A stretch of DNA of 64,000 nt from Rugalucina vietnamica (GCA_964017185.1 OZ024878.1:14765351-14829350), one strand, 5' to 3'. Counted from the stretch's first letter, positions 1-11,193 are shown. Notes: generated from the letters alone by a model not told the origin. A program made the numbers and translations.

Positions 1-1143
1 TTGGTTGAGAAAATATGAAATTTACATCATAGAAATGTGTTCAGCATTAAAGACAACATATTTTAGTATTCTGATGGTATTCTGACCAAACTGGTGGCCA
101 TGAAAATTTGTCTAAGGGGGTCTAAGATCCTATTTCCCACCCTAAAGTCTTCAATGGCTAAAATTTTCATTGGGTTTCCTGATTTTTGGCATTTTAATTA
201 ATATTCATGAAAATACAAATAATATAATTTTCATAAAGATACATGGCATCAACAATTTTGTCAAGTAGTATAATTGGTGGCATAACAATGTGTCACAATA
301 GTAGTTTAGGTATGAAATTAGCTAACTTATTATTTTTATGTGTGTTTTTTTTTCTATGGTTTTGGTGTTTTCATTAAAATTCATGAATATGCAAATTAGA
401 TCATTTGCATTTTTATCATATGTCTCCGCTTTAAAACGAGACCAAAATTCGTGGTCTAGGATAAGAAACATCTGAGATATGGTTCATTTTCTTTGTGCAC
501 CCCCTTTATAAATTCACAAAAATGTGCAAGTTTTTGAACGGGGATGCGCTACTTCGAAGGGGTGTAACTCCAGTAATAGAAATAGTACAGAACCGTAGCA
601 TACATGGCTGAAAAGCTTACGAAATTGTCTCCAAGACCAAAGAAAATTCGTTTCAAAAGTATACATATGAATCGCGCAAATTAACTTGAAATTATTCATT
701 TTCAACGATTTTATGGGTATATTACGTAATATTACGTAATAACATCGTCTTGACATTCAAGGATTCTGAACAGCAGCCAATCGCCGCGAAATACATGTCT
801 GTGTTATATAACTAGGAATTTTAAGTTGTCCCGTGTATAATTCTATGATTTTTTTCAAACGGAAACACTTAACTGTCGGAACTTGCTGTGTTATAGTAGA
901 GAGTTATCTCCCCTTTTCCTAATATGACGCTACACTTTTAGAAAGCGACGACAACCGGGAATCAGTAGAAGAGGTAATTTAAGCTTTCATTTGAGACCAA
1001 GTTTGTCTTTTCCCCTCATGGGTGCATTTCATCGGCAAGATTCAGTTTCATGCACCGTACTAGTAACTTTTCATAGTCGTGTTTCAGTGAAATAATAGCC
1101 TTTGAACACTTAGTGATTCTCACATGCAGCATATCTTCTTCAG
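1..1143. other. Intron or 5' flank of the MGAT4-like gene
   Basis: No convincing coding region is visible. The right edge is a splice acceptor (TTCTTCAG before position 1144), so at least the last part is probably intron of the glycosyltransferase gene downstream. Positions 721-740 hold two tandem copies of the perfect 10-bp palindrome ATTACGTAAT. The rest is AT-rich without recognisable elements. Confidence 0.6.
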
Positions 1144-2279
1144 GTTACCTTACAATAGGGATTCCAACGATTCGTCGGAAAGATGATACCTATGTGTTCA
1201 ATATGCTAGACTCCATGCTGAACAAGACCACTTCAGAAGATCTTTCAAAAATCGTTTTCGTTGTATTTTTCGCGGACCTAAACGAGACTGAGTGGACAAA
1301 AACTTCTGTGGCTAAAATAAAGTCAAAACATTCTGAACACATACAAAGCGGCTCACTGAGAATCATTCAAGCCAGTCCAAGTTTTTACCCTGATGCGGAA
1401 TTAGATGAAACAAAATACTTAAGGTGGAGACGAAAACAGAACTATGATTATGCATATTTAATGAGATACTGTGAGGATTTATCGGATTATTACATGCAAA
1501 TGGAGGATGACGTCATCGCTTCTGACGGCTACCTTGACGCCATTAAGAATTTTATCCATGAACAAGCAGACGACACATGGACATGCCTGGAATTCTCAGA
1601 ACTTGGATTTATTGGAAAATTGTATCATTCTCATCATCTCAACAAACTTGCCGATATGTTACTCATGTTCAGTCATTCCCAGCCTGTTGATTACACATTT
1701 CTGTATTTCAATATCTTAATGGGTCAAGGGGATCGCAAGATTAGAAAACCGACATTATTCCAGCACATGGGCTATCATTCCTCACTCACTGAAAAAGTCC
1801 AACCCCTAAAAGACAGATATTATGACTTTAGAAACAAAACTTTCATCGGCGATAATCCTAATGCCACAATACGGACCACTCTACAGGTCGTTCCTGATTT
1901 TCCTCCAGAATTAGCATATTCAAAAGAACCGGGTTACTTTTGGAGCGGCGCTGCACCGAACGAAGGAGACACATTCACCGTTATATTTGAGGAACCGCAG
2001 ATAGTGACGTCATGCATAATACATACGGGTTCTTTTGGTCATCCGGGTGACATTGTAGAAAATGGTGTCTTGGAAGGTGGTTCAACTCTGAGTGAAAAGC
2101 GTGAAAATTGTCATGATTTTGTTGTTTTAGGAAATTTTGAAAATGGTGCTTTAAATGTCACAGATATTAAACCAAAAATGGGTCTTTTCAAAATGAAATG
2201 TCTACAAATAAGGTTGACAAAGCCCCAAGTTCCATGGATTATAATTAGTGAACTGGCAGTTTTTGTTCAGAAATCATGA
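1144..2279 (+). CDS. MGAT4: Alpha-1,3-mannosyl-glycoprotein 4-beta-N-acetylglucosaminyltransferase (GnT-IV, GT54), terminal exon
   Basis: This exon encodes the catalytic and C-terminal part of a GnT-IV enzyme. Family knowledge: such Golgi type II membrane enzymes add beta-1,4-GlcNAc to the alpha-1,3-mannose arm of N-glycans, opening an extra antenna. The exon begins after a TTCTTCAG acceptor in the middle of a Gly codon and opens with the family hallmark YLTIGIPTIRR. YYMQMEDDV carries the EDD metal/nucleotide-sugar site (codons at about 1500-1511), followed by the conserved blocks LEFSELGFIGKLYHS and FQHMGYHSSL. The C-terminal part contains FWSGAAPNEGDTF and GSFGHPGDIVENG, as in the family's C-terminal lectin-like domain. 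About 378 residues are present; vertebrate members have about 535, so the N-terminal anchor and stem must lie in upstream exons outside the window. There is no in-frame ATG at the exon start, which supports a spliced internal boundary. The subtype (A, B or C) cannot be decided. Confidence 0.9.
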
Positions 2280-2328
2280 TCTCGAACATATTGAAATTAT
2301 CTAAATTTTGTCTGTTGTTATTGTTACA

Positions 2329-2334
2329 AATAAA
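2329..2334 (+). promoter_or_regulatory. Polyadenylation signal AATAAA
   Basis: A canonical AATAAA lies 50 bases after the stop codon of the MGAT4-like exon. This implies a very short 3' UTR and marks the end of the gene. Confidence 0.6.
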
Positions 2335-2676
2335 AAGAATCTCATGAAAGAAAATATGCGGTTAGTGTTCCATTTGCGGACCTCTAGACTAAAAGCAGAA
2401 TCATACTAGAAAAAGTGCTTTGAGAGGCACGTATACCCCCGGCTGGTAGCCACAAAGCCCCCTCCCTACCCCCTACCTATATAACCCTGCACATGCTCAC
2501 CCCTGACATTGAACCACAAATCCCCATTGAAAGACAGCACCCTTATCAAGTATACTTTAGATATAAGCACTGTGAAGCACATTGCATACAAACATGGGGG
2601 AGTGGTGTTTTAGAATGACAGATCTATTTTAGAGCAGTATACAGAGCTGACGTGTATACTCAATCTAGGACATAAT

Positions 2677-2770
2677 CCACGGACATTGTGGGTCAGGTCC
2701 TCAGTCCTAGATTGGAATGAAAACCACGGACATTGTGGGTCAGGTCCTCAGTCCTAGATTGGAATGAAAA
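2677..2770 (+). repeat. Exact 47-bp tandem duplication
   Basis: Positions 2677-2723 and 2724-2770 are identical 47-bp units starting CCACGGACATTGTGGG. It lies in the left part of HINE-like element 1. Confidence 0.95.
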
Positions 2771-2781
2771 TAGAGTGTCAT

Positions 2782-2785
<4 letters not shown>

Positions 2786-2832
<47 letters not shown>
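2786..2832 (+). repeat. Poly(A) tract of 47 bases
   Basis: An uninterrupted run of A inside HINE-like element 1. It produces spurious poly-Lys and poly-Phe reading frames on the two strands. Confidence 0.99.
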
Positions 2833-2834
<2 letters not shown>

Positions 2835-3831
2835 CCCCAGACCTTAACCTCAAGTCCCACCCCCACCCCATGCATGGACCCTTGGGTCCATCCCACCCCC
2901 ACCCCCATGCATGGACCCTTGGGTCTAACCCTTATGTGGTACCTATGTTGTAAGCATGAATGCTTTCTGACAAATAGTTGTCAAGAAATAGACCTACAGA
3001 ATATTGATCTTAGTAACTATTGTATTTTATAAATGTGTCCTAGATTTTGACCTCCAGCCCCACCCCTAGATTTTGGTGCCATGGAATTTAATTCAACCCT
3101 ATAGGGTATCTATGATCCAAATAGGAATTTACATCCCATAAGTCTTTGTTAATATATGAACTTAGAGAAGAAAAAAACACTATGTAAATAGCACATTTTC
3201 AGGGTGACCTAGATTTTGAACTCTAGCCCCACCTCCCCGAGCATGGACCCTCAGGTCTGAACTCACGGAAACAAAGCAAACCTTATAGGGTACTTAAAGT
3301 CCAAATATGAATGATTTCTGAAAATTGGCTGATGAGATATACACCATTAGAGAAACTTTAACCAAAACTTTGACGCAAAGTAAAGGTGACCTAGATTTTG
3401 AACTCTACCCCCACCCCCAGGCATGGACCCTGGGGTCTGAAGTCTTGGAATCAAAGCTAACCCTATAGGGTACCTAAAGTCAAAATATGAATGATTTCTG
3501 ATAAATGGTTCTTGAGATATACACCACTAGAGAAACTTTAACCAAAACTTTGTCGCAAATTAAAGGTGACCTAGATTTTGATCTCTAGCCCCATCCCCGG
3601 GCATGGACCTTGGGGTCCGAACTCATGAAAACAAGGCAAACCCTATAGGGTACCTATGGTCCAAATATGAATGGTTTCTGACTATAACTGCATGAGATAT
3701 ACACCACTAGAGAAACTTTAACCAAAACTTTGACGCAAACTCTACTGAACTAACGAACGAACGAACAAACGAACATACAAACGGAAAAGCGAAAACTATA
3801 TACCCGTCGGCATAAATGCCGGGGGTATAAT

Positions 3832-3910
3832 GAGCCGCATCATGAAAAAAACCAACATTCTGCATATGCGTACCCAAAGGCGAAGATCAGCTTCGTGGTA
3901 ACTGCATTTT
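3832..3910 (+). mobile_element. MITE family A, truncated copy 1
   Basis: It starts GAGCCGCATCATGA and includes the family words ACCAACATTCTGCATATGCG and AGATCAGCTTCGTGGTAACT. The right half is missing; a family B element follows directly. Confidence 0.6.
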
Positions 3911-4157
3911 TTTTTTCAGCTATAAAAATTGAAAATTTCATTGGAAAAAATTCGATATTTTTAATATTTTTGCTCAAATCACTGATTGTGGATACACGTT
4001 AGAACTGCCTCGCCGAGGCGGTTCTAACGAGTACCCACAATCTATGTTTTGGATCAAAAATAAGGAAATTAGTATACCCCTGCAAACACCAGTTTTTCTG
4101 TATATTAAAGTGGGATATAAGGGGGTATATATTACACGGACATGTTTTCCTGTTAGC
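3911..4157 (+). mobile_element. MITE family B, copy 1
   Basis: It shares with copies at 5.3 and 35.9 kb the words AGTACCCACAATCT, TTTTGGA(T/G)CAAAAATAAG, TATACCCCTGCA and the right end CACGGACATGTTTTCCTG. The family's left end (GAAAACATGTCCATG) is the inverse of its right end. Here the left end is replaced by a T-run after the family A fragment. Confidence 0.6.
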
Positions 4158-4816
4158 TGAAGTAAAAGATGATAAAATCGCGCCTACCAAGGCACAATGA
4201 GGGCTGTAGTCCTTGAAAGTACATGCATTATTTAAAAAAAATTATCAAGTGTAATTACTGATTTCTGCATCGTTTCACAACGTTTCACAAGATGTTGCAT
4301 GTTTATATCGGAACTTAGACAATTTCAAACTCCAAGAATCAATAAAATCTGCGTCATAAACTTGTTGCAAAGCAATATACCACTCTGACTGTGATTAAAA
4401 ACATCATTTTCAGGACCGGATCCAGACTTTGGTCTCCTGGGGTGGCACAAACCAGCATGAGGGCACCGGGCACCAATTAATCAAATCAGAAAAGATGCAA
4501 TAAATTAAGAAACTAGGGTAATATCACAGCAGGTGATTAAGATAACAGCAGGAATCGTGGCCAGAAGGCTGATTATTGACACCTGGCAGTAATAATTGTG
4601 CCAGTGATTCACATTTTTTCTTAATTTTATGCAAAATATGGCTTAATAAAATATTTTTGCATGGTGTCTGGGGGGGGGGGGGGGGCACGAGCCCCAATGC
4701 CCCCCCTCTAGATCCGGGCCTGATTTTTTTTTTTTTTTTTTTTTTTTACTGGTAAGATGTTTATCTTCTTGTACATATTTTGGTTAAGGTAAACCATTTT
4801 TGATACGGATCTAATA
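4158..4816. other. Intergenic, no gene seen
   Basis: Only simple-sequence tracts stand out: a G-run at about 4670-4686 followed by C-rich sequence, and a T-run at about 4725-4747. Confidence 0.5.
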
Positions 4817-5247
4817 CACCAGTCATTTGTATCCCCGGGGACATAGCGGGGCTAAAGTGCCTGGCTTTAACCTCTGTGTCCCGGCAGTGCCGGGGATTTG
4901 CCGGGGCTATGATTTCCCGCCAATACACTGTCACATTAATTCAAATTAGATTTTAATGATATTTTTAACATTTAATTATCTTGATGGTACTTATTTAATT
5001 TCCAAATGCACCTAAACATTTACATGCATAAAATGAGGCCCTTCTCCCATGTTTCAGTTTCATCAGAACAACTCCCAGCTGTTGTTCCACGTTATTGTCA
5101 GCCCCTGGGGAGCCGGGGCTTTTAGCAGGGGTTTTACCAAAACTCTTGCCCGGCAGTGCCGGGCTTTTAGTCAGGCTTTAAAAATTGAAAAGTTAAAAGC
5201 CCTGCTATTCCCCGGCCCCGGGGGAGCCGGGGATGCAAATGACTGGT
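4817..5247. mobile_element. GC-rich inverted-repeat element
   Basis: The left end CACCAGTCATTTGTATCCCC is matched in inverse by GGGGATGCAAATGACTGGTG at the right, with one mismatch. Both subterminal parts carry many copies of short words such as CCCCGG and AGCCGGGG and the near-palindrome CCCGGCAGTGCCGGG. The GC content is far above the surroundings. No target duplication was resolved and no coding is seen. Confidence 0.6.
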
Positions 5248-5311
5248 GCATAAGAAGCACATACAGTTTATAAGCTGTCCTTGACGTTTAAGGTTCGACC
5301 TTTACTTTACA

Positions 5312-5563
5312 TTACGAAAACATGCCCATGTAATATACATTTTCCAAAAATGTAAAAATTGAAAAAATTCAGTAGAAAATTTTGATGTTTTTCTTATTTT
5401 TGCTCAAAACAAAGTGACGGCGAGACGGTTCTAACGAGTACCCACAATCTGTTTTGGAGCAAAAATAAGAAATATAGGTATACCCCTGCATACCCCAGTT
5501 TTTCTATATAAAAGTGGGGTTTAAGAGGGTATTCATTGCACGGACATGTTTTCCTGATGAAGT
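5312..5563 (+). mobile_element. MITE family B, copy 2 (near complete)
   Basis: It begins ATTACGAAAACATGCCCATG and ends CACGGACATGTTTTCCTGAT, giving imperfect terminal inverted repeats around about 250 bp of AT-rich interior. The interior matches the copies at 3.9, 6.4 and 35.9 kb. Confidence 0.7.
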
Positions 5564-5649
5564 ATCAACATACACTGTGTCTGTATCTGCATTTGCAATG
5601 ATTGATAAAACCAGAGGATGAATGCTGCTATTAACTCCTGGCCCCAATG

Positions 5650-5863
5650 TGATAAAACTTTTTTCATGCTCAGCTCAGCTGAGACTAAAATTTATCCTGC
5701 TCATGTTAAAATGTCAACAATTGTTGGCAATTTAACATTTATAAGCAGGATAAATTACAGGCTTTGGTGCTCTAAACCTTCAATTTCAATATATTTGGGC
5801 GACTTTGAGCAATGTTAATTTTATGCTCAGCTGAGTTGAGCATGAAAAGTTTTATAACCTCGG
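5650..5863. mobile_element. MITE family C, copy 1
   Basis: The left end GATAAAACTTTTTTCATGCT with CAGCTCAGCTGAG is mirrored by CTCAGCTGAGTTGAGCATG...AAAGTTTTATAACC at the right. The centre folds on AATTTATCCTGCT / AGCAGGATAAATT. Related copies lie at 7105-7345 and 36395-36616. Confidence 0.7.
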
Positions 5864-5887
5864 ACCATACATGTGATCCACCTGGGA

Positions 5888-6052
5888 AGCAAAATAGGGA
5901 GATTTGCCTTTCAAAATAGGGAGCATGATTGAACACAGGATTTTTTTATTTGAAATAGGGAGATATGAAATTCCAAATAGGGAGATGTATAAGATATATA
6001 AGGAAATTTTGGAATTCCAAATAGGGAGATATGCTCAAAAATAGGGAAATTA
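5888..6052. repeat. Degenerate repeat of the word AAATAGGGAGAT
   Basis: AATAGGGAG or AATAGGGAA occurs about six times in 165 bp with variable spacing. It looks like the word-repeat stretches at 38.4-39.5, 39.8, 40.9 and 43.1 kb, which use TTGGGAA, TTGGGTA or GTAGGTAGG instead. Confidence 0.5.
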
Positions 6053-6433
6053 GATATCACATGTATGCCTCGGACCCAGGTTTAGACTCGGGACTATTTA
6101 AGCACAATTTGCATGTCATGACATCCCCAATGTATGCTAGTATGGAAGTATCGTCCCAACATGACCAGAGCTGTTGACTGGGATCTAAAACAACAATTCG
6201 GACTTTAAACTCACAATAGATGGACGCCCACTCATAGGTATACTCGCTAAAGTTTTATAAGCATATCAGCTGGAGCTAAAATGCTTTCAAAATGTAAAAT
6301 GCTTTGTAAATTGTCGTGGAACACGTGAAATAGCTTAACTTGACCAGACTACTCATATAGAAGCATTCTAGTCACGGTCTATCTGAACTTTTCAACAATT
6401 GGTTTTGCTTTGTCTGAAGTGATGCTTTACATT

Positions 6434-6580
6434 CCATTACGAAAACTTGACCATTCAAGAGACTTTTAAAGTTATAAAAACTGAAAATTTTCAGTAGAAA
6501 AATTTTGATATTTTTCTTATTTTTACTCATAACATAGAAAACCGAGGCGGTTCTAACGAGTACCCACAATCTATGTTTTG
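6434..6580 (+). mobile_element. MITE family B, partial copy 3
   Basis: CCATTACGAAAACTTGACCATT is followed by the family interior (AATTTTCAGTAGAAAAATTT, CGAGTACCCACAATCTATGT). The right third is missing. Confidence 0.6.
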
Positions 6581-6950
6581 GAGCCTAGCCTTCTCCTGTG
6601 ACTGTACATGCTGGTTTGAGTCAGACCTTGTCAAAAAACCCAGTTCGTTGATTTTCTCATGCAAAAGCTCATTTTCTTTTACTAGCAACTTGTTTTTTAA
6701 TCCGTGGCAGGAAAAGAATTGCAATAGAAAATAGTTTGTAACCAAATCTACACAAAATTCTGTGGGTTTCGATCTTGTCAGTCTTGGAACATTGTCAGCA
6801 TGTCAGCAATTTTAGTAATAAACAGGTTTTCAGAAATATGAAATTACTTTTTTTTTTTAAGGATTTTAATCTTTTTCATGATTTCATCATTTCAAACTCT
6901 TCAAATCATTCAATTAACATTACATGGTGATTCATGAAAATAACAATGAA

Positions 6951-7018
6951 AACATGTTTGAACAAGCTGTTACTTGACAAAATAAACATGTTTGAACAAG
7001 CTGTTACTTGACAAAATA
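6951..7018 (+). repeat. Exact 34-bp tandem duplication
   Basis: Positions 6951-6984 and 6985-7018 are identical, each starting AACATGTTTGAACAAGCTGT. Confidence 0.95.
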
Positions 7019-7034
7019 AACTAAATTTCTGTTT

Positions 7035-7446
7035 ATTTTCTGGTTTAACGTCCTAGTCAACATTTTTTTTCAGTCATGGGACTATGCCATTCCTTCCTGG
7101 CCTTGAGGTTATAAAACTTTTTTCAAGTTCAGCTCAGCTAAGCAAGAAATTTCAACTGCTCATAAAATGTTGAAATAGTCAAAATTAGCGGCAAATTCAG
7201 GTTCAATACTCAACAGCTAGTAATTTATCCTGCTCATAAATTGTTAAAATGCCAACAATTCAATTGTTGGCATTTTAACAATTATCAGCAATATAAATTT
7301 TAGTTTCACCCGAGTTGAGCATAAAAAAAGTTTTATAACTTCGGGCCCTGTTGAGTTTATGCGTTTTGTTCAATGACACACTCGCCTACCTTGGTTCGAA
7401 CCCCTGACCACGGACTCACTAACCACTAAGCCATCTGGCTTCTCTT
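7035..7446 (-). mobile_element. tRNA-derived SINE interrupted by a MITE
   Basis: Read on the minus strand, 7446-7382 resembles a tRNA head: TGGCTTAGTGGTTAGTG as A box and GGTTCGAACC as B box. The body and tail (GTTTAACGTCCTAGTCAAC and TCAGTCATGGGACTA on the plus strand) lie at about 7042-7100. Between them sits family C MITE copy 2, so the SINE was split by a later insertion. Confidence 0.55.
7105..7345. mobile_element. MITE family C, copy 2
   Basis: It is bounded by GAGGTTATAAAACTTTTTTC and AAAAGTTTTATAACTTCG, with internal CAGCTCAGCT and a central palindrome around GCCAACAATTCAATTGTTGGC. It interrupts SINE sequence. Confidence 0.7.
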
Positions 7447-7644
7447 AACTAAACTGTGTCCCACTTCAATGATAGAATCTGACAAATCTTTAATTCTATA
7501 CAGTCTAGCAAGATTGAAAGGAAAGTTGCATATTGGCTCTAAAACGTGCACAACATGTGTTTATTTTACAACAGCCATATCAAAATCCTGTGATTGAGAT
7601 AATGCACATTTGTAGTGTTAGGAGAATATGTAAGGTAAGTTTGT

Positions 7645-7735
7645 TTGCTTTGTTTAACATCCCACTCAACAATTTTCCAGCCATATGTGAGGACGAAGCC
7701 ACTGCATGCTCTCTGGGTTTTGACCAGGGGCTAGT
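7645..7735 (-). mobile_element. SINE tail fragment
   Basis: GTTTAACATCCCACTCAACA followed by CAGCCATATG matches the tail part of the SINE-like sequences at 7.04 and 37.66 kb. No tRNA head is retained. Confidence 0.35.
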
Positions 7736-7965
7736 CATTCAAAATTAAGAATGTCGTTAGTTAACGATTCGTTAAAATTTCAAATGGCAATATTACAAAT
7801 ACACTTTTATTTTTTTGTTGAAAAAATGTGAGAATCCTTTGCATTGCAAAGGATTCTCACATTTTTACAAAAAAAAAATAACAGTGTATTCACTTTTGAA
7901 GGCTATATACAGTTAACAAATTGAGGGCTTAATGACAGTTTTAAGCCAACAAAGTTTTGAACAAA
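7736..7965. mobile_element. MITE family D, copy 1, with central palindrome
   Basis: The ends are TTCAAAATTAAG and AAGTTTTGAACAA. The centre is a near-perfect hairpin, GTGAGAATCCTTTGCA / TGCAAAGGATTCTCAC, inside longer T-rich and A-rich arms. A second copy at 27188-27411 shares GTTAAAATTTCAAATGGCAA and AACAGTGTAT. Confidence 0.65.
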
Positions 7966-8079
7966 TGGGCCCTGGCAGAACTAACTGAAATTAAATTTCT
8001 GAACTCTTGATCAGGAGTCTGATGCCTCACCATCTAGGCCAAAGCTCTTCCTACAACATGTGCAAGTAAAAAATGAGTT

Positions 8080-8314
8080 TGAGCCTGTCCACGAGAAAAC
8101 CAACAATTTGGGTTCCGACTAGGTCGACACAAACTGGGCTGTACAGTCACAGAAGATGGATAGATGCTGGAAATTTCAGATTTAGAAAGTAGAGGAATTG
8201 TACTATCCATGTAGCAAAAACAAAGGTGCTGATCAGCTTCACAGTCACTGCGAAGCTGATCTGCACCTTTGTTTTCGCCTATGTAGATTGTTGGTTTTCC
8301 CATGCAGCGGCTCA
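8080..8314 (-). mobile_element. MITE family A, copy 2
   Basis: The ends are CCACGAGAAAACCAACAA and TTGTTGGTTTTCCCATGCAG. The asymmetric hairpin ACAAAGGTGCTGATCAGCTT / AAGCTGATCTGCACCTTTGT lies near the right end. Confidence 0.75.
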
Positions 8315-8388
8315 AGTATCTTCTCATAACATGTTCATTAATGGAAGGAACAATACAGATGACAAGGTTCTATTAACACACTTTAATC

Positions 8389-8650
8389 CATGTCATGTCA
8401 TGAGAAAACCAACAATGTTGTTTCCGAACAGGTCCGACACAAAATGACCTGTATAAGAACAGATGGCTTGAGGTTGTAAATTTTAGATTTAGAAAGTAGA
8501 AGAATTGTACTAACCTGGTAGCGAAAACAAAGGCGCTGATCAGCTTGGCAGTTACTGGGAAAACTACGAAGCTGATCTAACTGCGAAGCTGATCTGCACC
8601 TTTGTTTTTCGCAAATGCAAATGTTGATTTTCTCAGATCTTGATCATGTA
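8389..8650 (-). mobile_element. MITE family A, copy 3
   Basis: It has the same layout as copy 2: GTCATGAGAAAACCAACAAT at the left, the GTACAATTCC-type segment in inverse, then the hairpin with a local duplication of GCGAAGCTGATCT, and a weakly conserved right end. Confidence 0.65.
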
Positions 8651-8807
8651 AGTGATATTTACAATGAATCTCTGAATATTTAAGATTATCACTGCTCATG
8701 TTCAAACAAGAGAGCTGTTACAGTACTGGATAAATAGATTGACAGAAACAACAGTGATTCAATGGCACATATCAATGTCAATGTCTGTCTATATAAAAAG
8801 TTTACAT

Positions 8808-8892
8808 GAGCCACATCATGAGAAAACCAACATTTTGCACATGTGAAAACAAAGGCGTTTATGATCAGCGACTTTGTTTTCACTATACAGTA
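8808..8892 (+). mobile_element. MITE family A, copy 4, left part (split)
   Basis: GAGCCACATCATGAGAAAAC through the hairpin to the TA at 8891-8892, where another element is inserted. The rest of this copy resumes at 10034. Confidence 0.75.
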
Positions 8893-10033
8893 CTACGGCT
8901 GAGACACAATCAGGGTTGCCTTTTGTGTTGCACTTGAGGAAAAAAAGTAACCTATTTGTATTTTCATTTTTCTTGGTTTATAATAACTTTAATATGACCT
9001 ATCAGGTTTATATTCCAGAAATAATTCTTATAGCTCTTGCGTTTTTCAAATTTCACCATAGTGGGTAATGGGAATAGTTAAGAAAAGGAGCTTCAAACCA
9101 GTGTTTTGGGCTGCTTAAATAAGATCATATGCAGCCTAGATAAGTCATTGTTCCATGCTGCAGTTAATTTAATACAATGTAACATGTGTGTTTGCATATG
9201 AAAAATTGAAGGAAACCTTGACTGCAACACACATTTTATTTCTAGGGTGTCTCTTAACATGGGGCTACGGACTCTACAGGCCATGCAAAAAATATATTTG
9301 ACCACATCAGCGGTCCTATACAATTTCTTGACAAAACCTTCGGCCATGTTTTACTAGTCCTCAGTCTAAAAAATAATAAGACCATTTCATCCTTGTTAAT
9401 AGGAATCTGGCTTTGAACATCCATTATGAAAATAGGGGCTACGGACTCTACAAAAAAATGATGATTTTTAAAAAAACAAGTACTCTACCTGTGAGGATAA
9501 ATTCAACTTCCATTGATTCAAAACTTTCTATTGTCTTAACAATCAAAGACTAGATACCAAAAAAATCATGTTCTAATCATGGGTGTAATTTTTTTTACCT
9601 GCCAACTAAAGACACCATGAAAAATTGAAAAACATAAGAAAAGTACTGTTTCACTTCATACTCCATATTTTCATTAATTTTAGTCCAAATTCAAAGCCGT
9701 AAAAACTATATTACAGGGGACATATGTCTCCTTAGTTCTAGAGCCATATGCAACATATTTCATTCATGAACATTAAAGCAAACATGTTTACAAAACACCC
9801 AAAATAAAAGTGCAACATCATAACATGTTAAAAACAGTGTTTTTTTAGCATATAATCTCTCACTGACGCAAAATATTGTACACAGTATGACATCATTATA
9901 TATCGCCAGAAAGCTTATTATCCCAGTGTTATAATAAAATAAAAAGAATAGGTATTCGATAATATCACACTGAATTACAGATGCATAACATGACCAAGGT
10001 AGTAAAGGCAACCCTGATTGTGTCTCAGCCGAG
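8893..10033. mobile_element. 1,141-bp TA-flanked inverted-repeat element nested in MITE A copy 4
   Basis: The left end CTACGGCTGAGACACAATCA and the inverse of the right end CTCGGCTGAGACACAATCAG match for about 30 bp apart from two small differences. Both sides are flanked by TA (8891-8892 and 10034-10035), the target duplication typical of Tc1/mariner-type and some other cut-and-paste transposons. The interior shows no transposase. The 18-bp word GGGGCTACGGACTCTACA occurs at about 9258 and 9436. The surrounding MITE halves join cleanly when this segment is set aside, showing a later insertion. Confidence 0.7.
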
Positions 10034-10156
10034 TAGTACAATTCCTCTACTTTCTAAATACAAAATTTCCAGCCTCTAGCCATCTGTGCTTGTACAGCTT
10101 GGATTGTGTAAGACCTGTTCTGAAAACTCATTGTTGGTTTTCTCATGACGCAGCTC
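10034..10156 (+). mobile_element. MITE family A, copy 4, right part (split)
   Basis: TAGTACAATTCCTCTACTTT continues the family consensus and ends TTGTTGGTTTTCTCATGACG then CAGCTCA. Confidence 0.75.
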
Positions 10157-10200
10157 AATTATCTAAAAATTGCATTTCCCATCCCATCCATTTTTCATGA

Positions 10201-10258
10201 AAAAAAAAAAAAATAAAAAAAATAAAAAAATAAAAAATAAAATAAAATAAAAAATAAA
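10201..10258 (+). repeat. A-rich microsatellite
   Basis: Runs of A interrupted by single T, of the form (AnT)n. Confidence 0.95.
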
Positions 10259-11193
10259 GTTGCCGTCTCTTATCATTCAGCCTGTGTATAATTTCTGAAT
10301 GGTGCATTGGGCTATTCCCCACTTTAAACTTTTCATTCTCTTCTACACCATGTACACAGCAAACCATTTCATTCTATTCAGCCCACTGTGTGCTTCATTT
10401 ATCAAAGCAGCCTCCATAATGTTAAACCAAATCATTCTAATTGAGTCAGCAGGTCCGAAATGCTAATGTTTATTCAATTATTGCAATTAAAGTATTCCAT
10501 CCTTCGTAAAATACACCTACAAAGATATACCGGTAGTAAAACTTGCATGAAATAGTGACATGTCAATTTCTTTTAGTCTTAGTATGCACTTATGCACTGG
10601 ATTTTTCAGAGAAGATTAGAGTGTGCACTTATTGGAGCACATGCACTAATTAGAACAGATATGGTAGCTTAAAATTCAATTATGTAACATGCAATCTTTA
10701 TAGATAAGAGGAGCATTTTGCATGAAAATAGATCAAACACATAGTGTGATATCATTAATGCAGTATAAAAATATTATTTTCAAATTAGTTAATTTGTATA
10801 AAAAAAAAGAGAGAAAAAAAAGAGAGGAAATTTGTACATTTGAATGTATGAGCATAATGAATATTTACATGTACAATCAATTAGAGCAAAAAATTACAAC
10901 AATGACAATGTAACAGCAACAAATAACTGCTTAAAAAAAAAAATTGTGAGTTTGTCATCTTTCATTTTTTCAGTGATATATTTTCATAGACTGCGGAGCA
11001 ATGCTTTTCAAGAACAATGTACAATGTGTCAAAATAGGCATTTTCATAGTAAATTAATTTTCAGGCATTTTTTTCTAGCAAAAATAAATGGCTTGTGAAA
11101 ATAAATTGGTTTACAATTATAATTGATCAGACTTACACTTTCTTTAAAATTGGACAGTCCCAACATACCAAGATGCTCAGCCTGATCTTGCCA
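10259..11193. other. Intergenic, nothing recognised
   Basis: AT-rich sequence without an element I can name. A TTTATT at about 10470 would be an AATAAA on the minus strand and could end a long 3' UTR of the giant gene, but nothing else supports it. Confidence 0.4.

Larger units (their letters stand above)
2432..3829 (+). mobile_element. HINE/pearl-like non-autonomous element 1 (tandem core, ACGA microsatellite, terminal hairpin)
   Basis: The left end TATACCCCCGGC (2432-2443) is the exact inverse of the right end GCCGGGGGTATA (3818-3829). The interior holds a diverged tandem core of about 170-182 bp; the word CCTAGATTTTGA recurs at about 3039, 3208, 3390 and 3570, each time followed by a C-rich stretch and GCATGGACC. 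An (ACGA)n microsatellite sits at 3743-3783, and a hairpin (TATACCCGTCGGCA, loop, TGCCGGGGGTATA) forms the right end. This order (short subterminal inverse repeat, tandem core, tetranucleotide repeat, terminal hairpin) is known from pearl and other Helentron-associated elements, which are mobilised by rolling-circle machinery in trans. No protein is encoded. An exact 47-bp duplication and an A-tract lie inside. Confidence 0.7.

Noticed and set aside
2733..3032. Frame with a poly-Lys run
   Set aside because: Created by the 47-base A tract in a mobile element; no coding features on either side.
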